Source: an uncultured Clostridia bacterium (GTDB lineage: Bacteria > Bacillota > Clostridia > Peptostreptococcales > Anaerovoracaceae). From it: a stretch of 9,424 nt of DNA. The stretch is from NCBI GenBank assembly GCA_934255435.1, contig CAKQNZ010000072.1, forward strand, positions 1-9,424, given 5' to 3'. Below, one piece after another: positions 6,916 to 9,424 of this stretch. The translations under genes were made by a program, and so were the position numbers. A model generated the notes under the pieces. That model made no database searches. It was not told where the DNA came from and worked only from the letters and a program-made list of their open reading frames with translations. The stretch's first letter is position 1; each line of letters opens with the position of its first letter.

Positions 6916-7067
6916 GTTATCAACAGCAGATGTTAATAAAAATAAAAAGTTATCAACAGCATTTTAACAACAAAAAAACAAGTGTTCATCGGGGCTTCGT
7001 GAGTTATCCACAATTTCCACATGACCTACTACTACTATTACTATAAATATATATAAATATAATAAAC
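6916..7067 (+). other. oriC: oriC unwinding region: DnaA boxes, DnaA-trios and AT-rich DUE
   Basis: This region between dnaA and dnaN is the probable melting site. Boxes one mismatch from consensus lie at 6917-6925 and 6950-6958 (TTATCAACA, plus) and 6931-6939 (TTATTAACA, minus). A perfect TTATCCACA at 7004-7012 abuts a weaker ATTTCCACA at 7013-7021. After TGAC come six triplets, CTA four times, TTA, CTA (7026-7043), whose lower strand reads 3'-GAT/AAT-5', the DnaA-trio element known from B. subtilis. An AT-only stretch with ATATATA follows (7042-7065). The order of boxes, spacer, trios and AT-rich DNA matches the described basal unwinding system, where DnaA loads from the boxes onto the trio strand. 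A TATAAT at 7058-7063 could serve as a -10 for dnaN, but no good -35 is seen. Confidence 0.88.
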
Positions 7068-7094
7068 GTTTTTCACTTGTTTTCATGTTCATAT

Positions 7095-7111
7095 GGAGGT
7101 ACATGACTAAT
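7095..7111 (+). promoter_or_regulatory. dnaN ribosome-binding site that decides the start
   Basis: GGAGGT at 7095-7100 stands 11 nt before the ATG at 7112 but only 2 nt before the ATG at 7103, and it lies inside the reading frame from the ATG at 7085. Only 7112 has workable spacing. Confidence 0.7.
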
Positions 7112-8227
7112 ATGAAATTCACATGCAGACAGCAGACACTTTCTAAAGCACTCAATACAGTATCAAAAGCAGTATCAACAAGAACGACCCTTCCTGTACT
7201 GAAGGGCATACTTATCGAAGCTGACGGCAGCGGCAAGCTCACACTGTCGGCATCCGATCTTGATATAAGTATAAGGAAAACCATCGAAGCCGACGTTGCT
7301 GAACCGGGAGCAGCCGTGGTAGCATCTAAGCTTTTCGGTGATATAATCAGGAAACTGCCAAGTGAAATGATCCAGATAGAAGAAACCGACGATAAAAACG
7401 TGTTGATAAAAACGAATTCATCAGAATTCAACGTAATAGGTCTGCCTGTGGATGATTTTCCTAATATCAGCAGCAGCAGCGGTATGACAGACAAACTTTC
7501 ACTGGATTGTAGACTGTTCAGGGACATGATAAAGAAAACATCCTTTGCAGCAAGCCTGGAAGAAGCCAAGGGCGTACTTGTAGGCATACTTACTGAAATA
7601 ACTCCCGACAACGTCAGGATGGTAGCACTGGACGGGTTCAGGCTGGCTCTTTCCAACGAACCTGCAGACAGCGGCAGAGAAGAGAAATTCCTGATAGCCG
7701 CAAAGATCATGAATGAGATAAGCAAGATAATATCAGAAGACAGTGAATGTGAGACTCTGGATATACTTCTCAGCGACAAAAAAGCCATGTTCATCATAGG
7801 GGATACTGAAGTCAGCCTGCAGCTGATGGAGGGAGAATTCATCAGATACAGGGATATAATCCCGGCAGACGGCACGACTGCCGTAACTGTCGGCCGGAGC
7901 ATACTCCTTGAAAGTATAGAGAGAGCTTCGCTGCTGGCAAGAGAAGGCAAGAATAATCTCATAAAGATGTCGATGCATAACGACCTGCTCACCATAACTT
8001 CAAGATCCGAAGAAGGTAATGTCAGAGAAGAGATCATCATGGAAAAAACAGGTGACGATCTTGATATAGGGTTCAACTCCAAATACGTCACAGACGTGCT
8101 GAAAGCCATAGAGGATGAAGAAATCAAGATGATATTCAGCACAGGCACATCGCCTTGCGTGATAAAGCCTGTGACCGGAGATGCTTTCGAATACCTCGTA
8201 CTTCCTGTAAGGATACCGAGAGTGTAG
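7112..8227 (+). CDS. dnaN: DnaN, DNA polymerase III beta sliding clamp
   Basis: DnaN forms a ring-shaped dimer that holds the replicative polymerase and many repair proteins on DNA. The frame is open from an ATG at 7085, but the family N-terminus is MKFTCxQQxLSKAxNTVSKA, which begins at 7112 here and gives 371 residues, the usual length. Conserved features are the first-domain stretch TTLPVLKGILIEADGSGKLTLSASDLDISI, the central segment VRMVALDGFRLAL, and the C-terminal clamp pocket ending in FEYLVLPVRIPRV, close to the typical YLxLPVR ending. Three repeats of the clamp fold are expected and the length fits. It lies downstream of the unwinding region and 34 nt before recF, so dnaN-recF are probably co-transcribed, possibly also from dnaA. 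Confidence 0.98.
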   Translation: MKFTCRQQTLSKALNTVSKAVSTRTTLPVLKGILIEADGSGKLTLSASDLDISIRKTIEADVAEPGAAVVASKLFGDIIRKLPSEMIQIEETDDKNVLIKTNSSEFNVIGLPVDDFPNISSSSGMTDKLSLDCRLFRDMIKKTSFAASLEEAKGVLVGILTEITPDNVRMVALDGFRLALSNEPADSGREEKFLIAAKIMNEISKIISEDSECETLDILLSDKKAMFIIGDTEVSLQLMEGEFIRYRDIIPADGTTAVTVGRSILLESIERASLLAREGKNNLIKMSMHNDLLTITSRSEEGNVREEIIMEKTGDDLDIGFNSKYVTDVLKAIEDEEIKMIFSTGTSPCVIKPVTGDAFEYLVLPVRIPRV

Positions 8228-8261
8228 CACAGGGACCGGAAGCAACTGAAACAGCGGAATT

Positions 8262-9350
8262 ATGTACATAGAAAATATAGAACTTAAAAATTTCAGAAAT
8301 TACAGGGAACTCAGCGTGTCTTTCAGCAGACATGTGAATATCTTTCTCGGAAACAATGCCCAGGGCAAGACAAACCTGCTGGAAAGCATATATATGAATT
8401 CAATGGCAAAATCATTCAAAAATGTCAGAGACAGAGAGATGATCAGGTTCGGCGAGGATTTCTGCAAGATAAAGACCGATATATGCACTGACGGAGAGAC
8501 TGACACCACTGAAATACTGATAAACAAGGATGGCAGGAAGGGCGTTAAGGTCAACGGAGTGAAGATAAGACGTACATCCGAGCTGCTGGAGCGGGTATTC
8601 ATCGTGATATTTTCCCCGGACGACCTGAAGATAGTAAAAGAAGAGCCTGAAAAGCGCAGGAAATTCACAGACAGGGAGCTGTGCCAGATAAATCCCGGAT
8701 ACTTCAGCGACCTTGCGGATTACAGGAAAGTCCTGAAGCAGCGGAACATATATCTCAAGGAAAGTGCTCCCGATGCGGCTGTACTGGATATCTGGGACAC
8801 GGAGCTTGCAAAGTACGGCAGCAGGATAATATCAAAGCGCAGGGATTTCATAAACAAGCTCGATATCATCAGCAGGGACATACACGACAGGATATCCGGC
8901 GGCAAAGAGGATCTGAAACTGAAGTACGAGCCTAATATTTCGCAGGAAGATGATTTTTACAGCATACTGAGAGATTCCAGAGAGGACGATCTGAGGAACA
9001 GGAACACAGGGCGCGGTCCCCACAAGGATGACATAAAGATATCTGCAGACGGTATAGACCTCAGGAAATTCGGCTCCCAGGGGCAGCAGCGTACAGCTGC
9101 TCTTTCCCTGAAACTGTCAGAGATAAAGCTCATCGAGGAGGAGACCGGAGAAAAGCCGGTGCTCCTTCTTGATGATGTGCTGTCGGAGCTTGACAATCAG
9201 CGGCAGAGTTTCCTGATAAATTCACTTGGTGAAAATCAGATGTTCATCACAACAGCTGATATTTCAGGAAAAGTGATAAGCTCCATGGACGCCGGCAGGA
9301 TATTCAGGATATCAGCAGGCACAGTGGAGACACAGATACAGGATGCGTAA
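8262..9350 (+). CDS. recF: RecF, DNA replication and repair ATPase
   Basis: RecF is an SMC-like ATPase that with RecO and RecR loads RecA at single-strand gaps and stalled forks. The 362-residue product is full length. It starts with the canonical MYIENIELKNFRNY, followed by Walker A GNNAQGKT at 30-37. The stretch EPEKRRKFTDRELCQI (128-143) matches the conserved RRxFxD region, and GRGPHKDDI is at 250-258. The ABC signature GSQGQQRTAALSLKLSE is at 271-287 and Walker B LLLDDVLSELD at 301-311. The start is set by the family N-terminus; the upstream site is weak (only GCGGA close to the ATG), so low expression or coupling to dnaN is likely. It directly follows dnaN, with no yaaA gene between them. 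Confidence 0.98.
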   Translation: MYIENIELKNFRNYRELSVSFSRHVNIFLGNNAQGKTNLLESIYMNSMAKSFKNVRDREMIRFGEDFCKIKTDICTDGETDTTEILINKDGRKGVKVNGVKIRRTSELLERVFIVIFSPDDLKIVKEEPEKRRKFTDRELCQINPGYFSDLADYRKVLKQRNIYLKESAPDAAVLDIWDTELAKYGSRIISKRRDFINKLDIISRDIHDRISGGKEDLKLKYEPNISQEDDFYSILRDSREDDLRNRNTGRGPHKDDIKISADGIDLRKFGSQGQQRTAALSLKLSEIKLIEEETGEKPVLLLDDVLSELDNQRQSFLINSLGENQMFITTADISGKVISSMDAGRIFRISAGTVETQIQDA

Positions 9351-9412
9351 AAGTATACCTGTGATAAAAAAATATACGACAACGCATAAAACGACTGTTT
9401 TTACGGGCTTTT

Positions 9413-9424
9413 GGAGGATCATGG
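9413..9424 (+). promoter_or_regulatory. Ribosome-binding site and possible first codon of the next gene (gyrB expected)
   Basis: GGAGG at 9413-9417 is followed after 3 nt by ATG at 9421-9423 at the window edge. In Firmicutes recF is normally followed by gyrB, sometimes with the small gene yaaB/remB between them. The spacing is short, so the real start may lie just beyond the window. The 62 bases between recF and this site hold no gene; one weak AT-rich hairpin (9388-9401) is not convincing as a terminator, so read-through from recF is likely. Confidence 0.45.

Noticed and set aside
6964..8148. A 394-codon open frame on the minus strand opposite dnaN
   Set aside because: It lies almost wholly against the well-supported dnaN frame. 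Its product is a low-complexity run of Ser, Leu and Ile with no recognisable domain, and it would run against replication; it is a codon-bias shadow.
9387..9403. A terminator between recF and the next gene (AAAAC/GTTTT arms)
   Set aside because: The stem is five mostly A-T pairs with no T-run after it, too weak to claim.

Overview
This window is a chromosomal replication-origin region of a Gram-positive bacterium of the Firmicutes, most likely of the Clostridia. The gene order supports this: mnmG, mnmE, jag/khpB, yidC, yidD, rnpA and rpmH point left on the minus strand, and dnaA, dnaN and recF point right on the plus strand, followed by the expected start of gyrB. Other supporting points are a split origin with DnaA boxes on both sides of dnaA, a Jag protein with Jag_N, KH and R3H domains, and many ATA, AGA and AGG codons. 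I cannot name the genus from sequence alone.

Left arm (1-5207, minus strand). Transcription most likely starts at a near-consensus promoter (5307-5335) in front of rpmH (ribosomal protein L34, 44 codons). An intrinsic terminator or attenuator lies directly after the rpmH stop. It is followed by rnpA (RNase P protein), yidD (membrane-protein insertion factor), yidC (membrane insertase) and jag/khpB (RNA-binding protein), tightly packed with ribosome-binding sites that overlap the preceding stop codons. A 72-nt imperfect hairpin then separates jag from mnmE and mnmG, the two halves of the enzyme that modifies uridine 34 of tRNAs. mnmG runs off the left edge and shows 430 codons.

Origin (about 5340-5506 and 6899-7067). 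Upstream of dnaA there are perfect and near-perfect DnaA boxes, one lying over the -35 region of the predicted dnaA promoter. Between dnaA and dnaN there are further boxes, then two abutting boxes, a 4-nt spacer, six DnaA-trio triplets and an AT-rich stretch. This is the layout of the basal unwinding system described in Bacillus subtilis, and it marks the likely melting site.

Right arm (5507-9424, plus strand). dnaA (initiator), dnaN (sliding clamp) and recF (gap-repair loader) follow one another. The small S4-domain gene yaaA/rlbA, often found between dnaN and recF in Bacilli, is absent. The window ends at a ribosome-binding site and ATG where gyrB is expected.

All genes point away from the origin and so run with replication. 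I see no mobile element, CRISPR array, tRNA, rRNA or phage gene, and no sign of an undescribed defence or metabolic system. The points most worth a second look are regulatory and structural: the DnaA-trio element, the long hairpin between jag and mnmE, the attenuator after rpmH, and the box repeats around dnaA.
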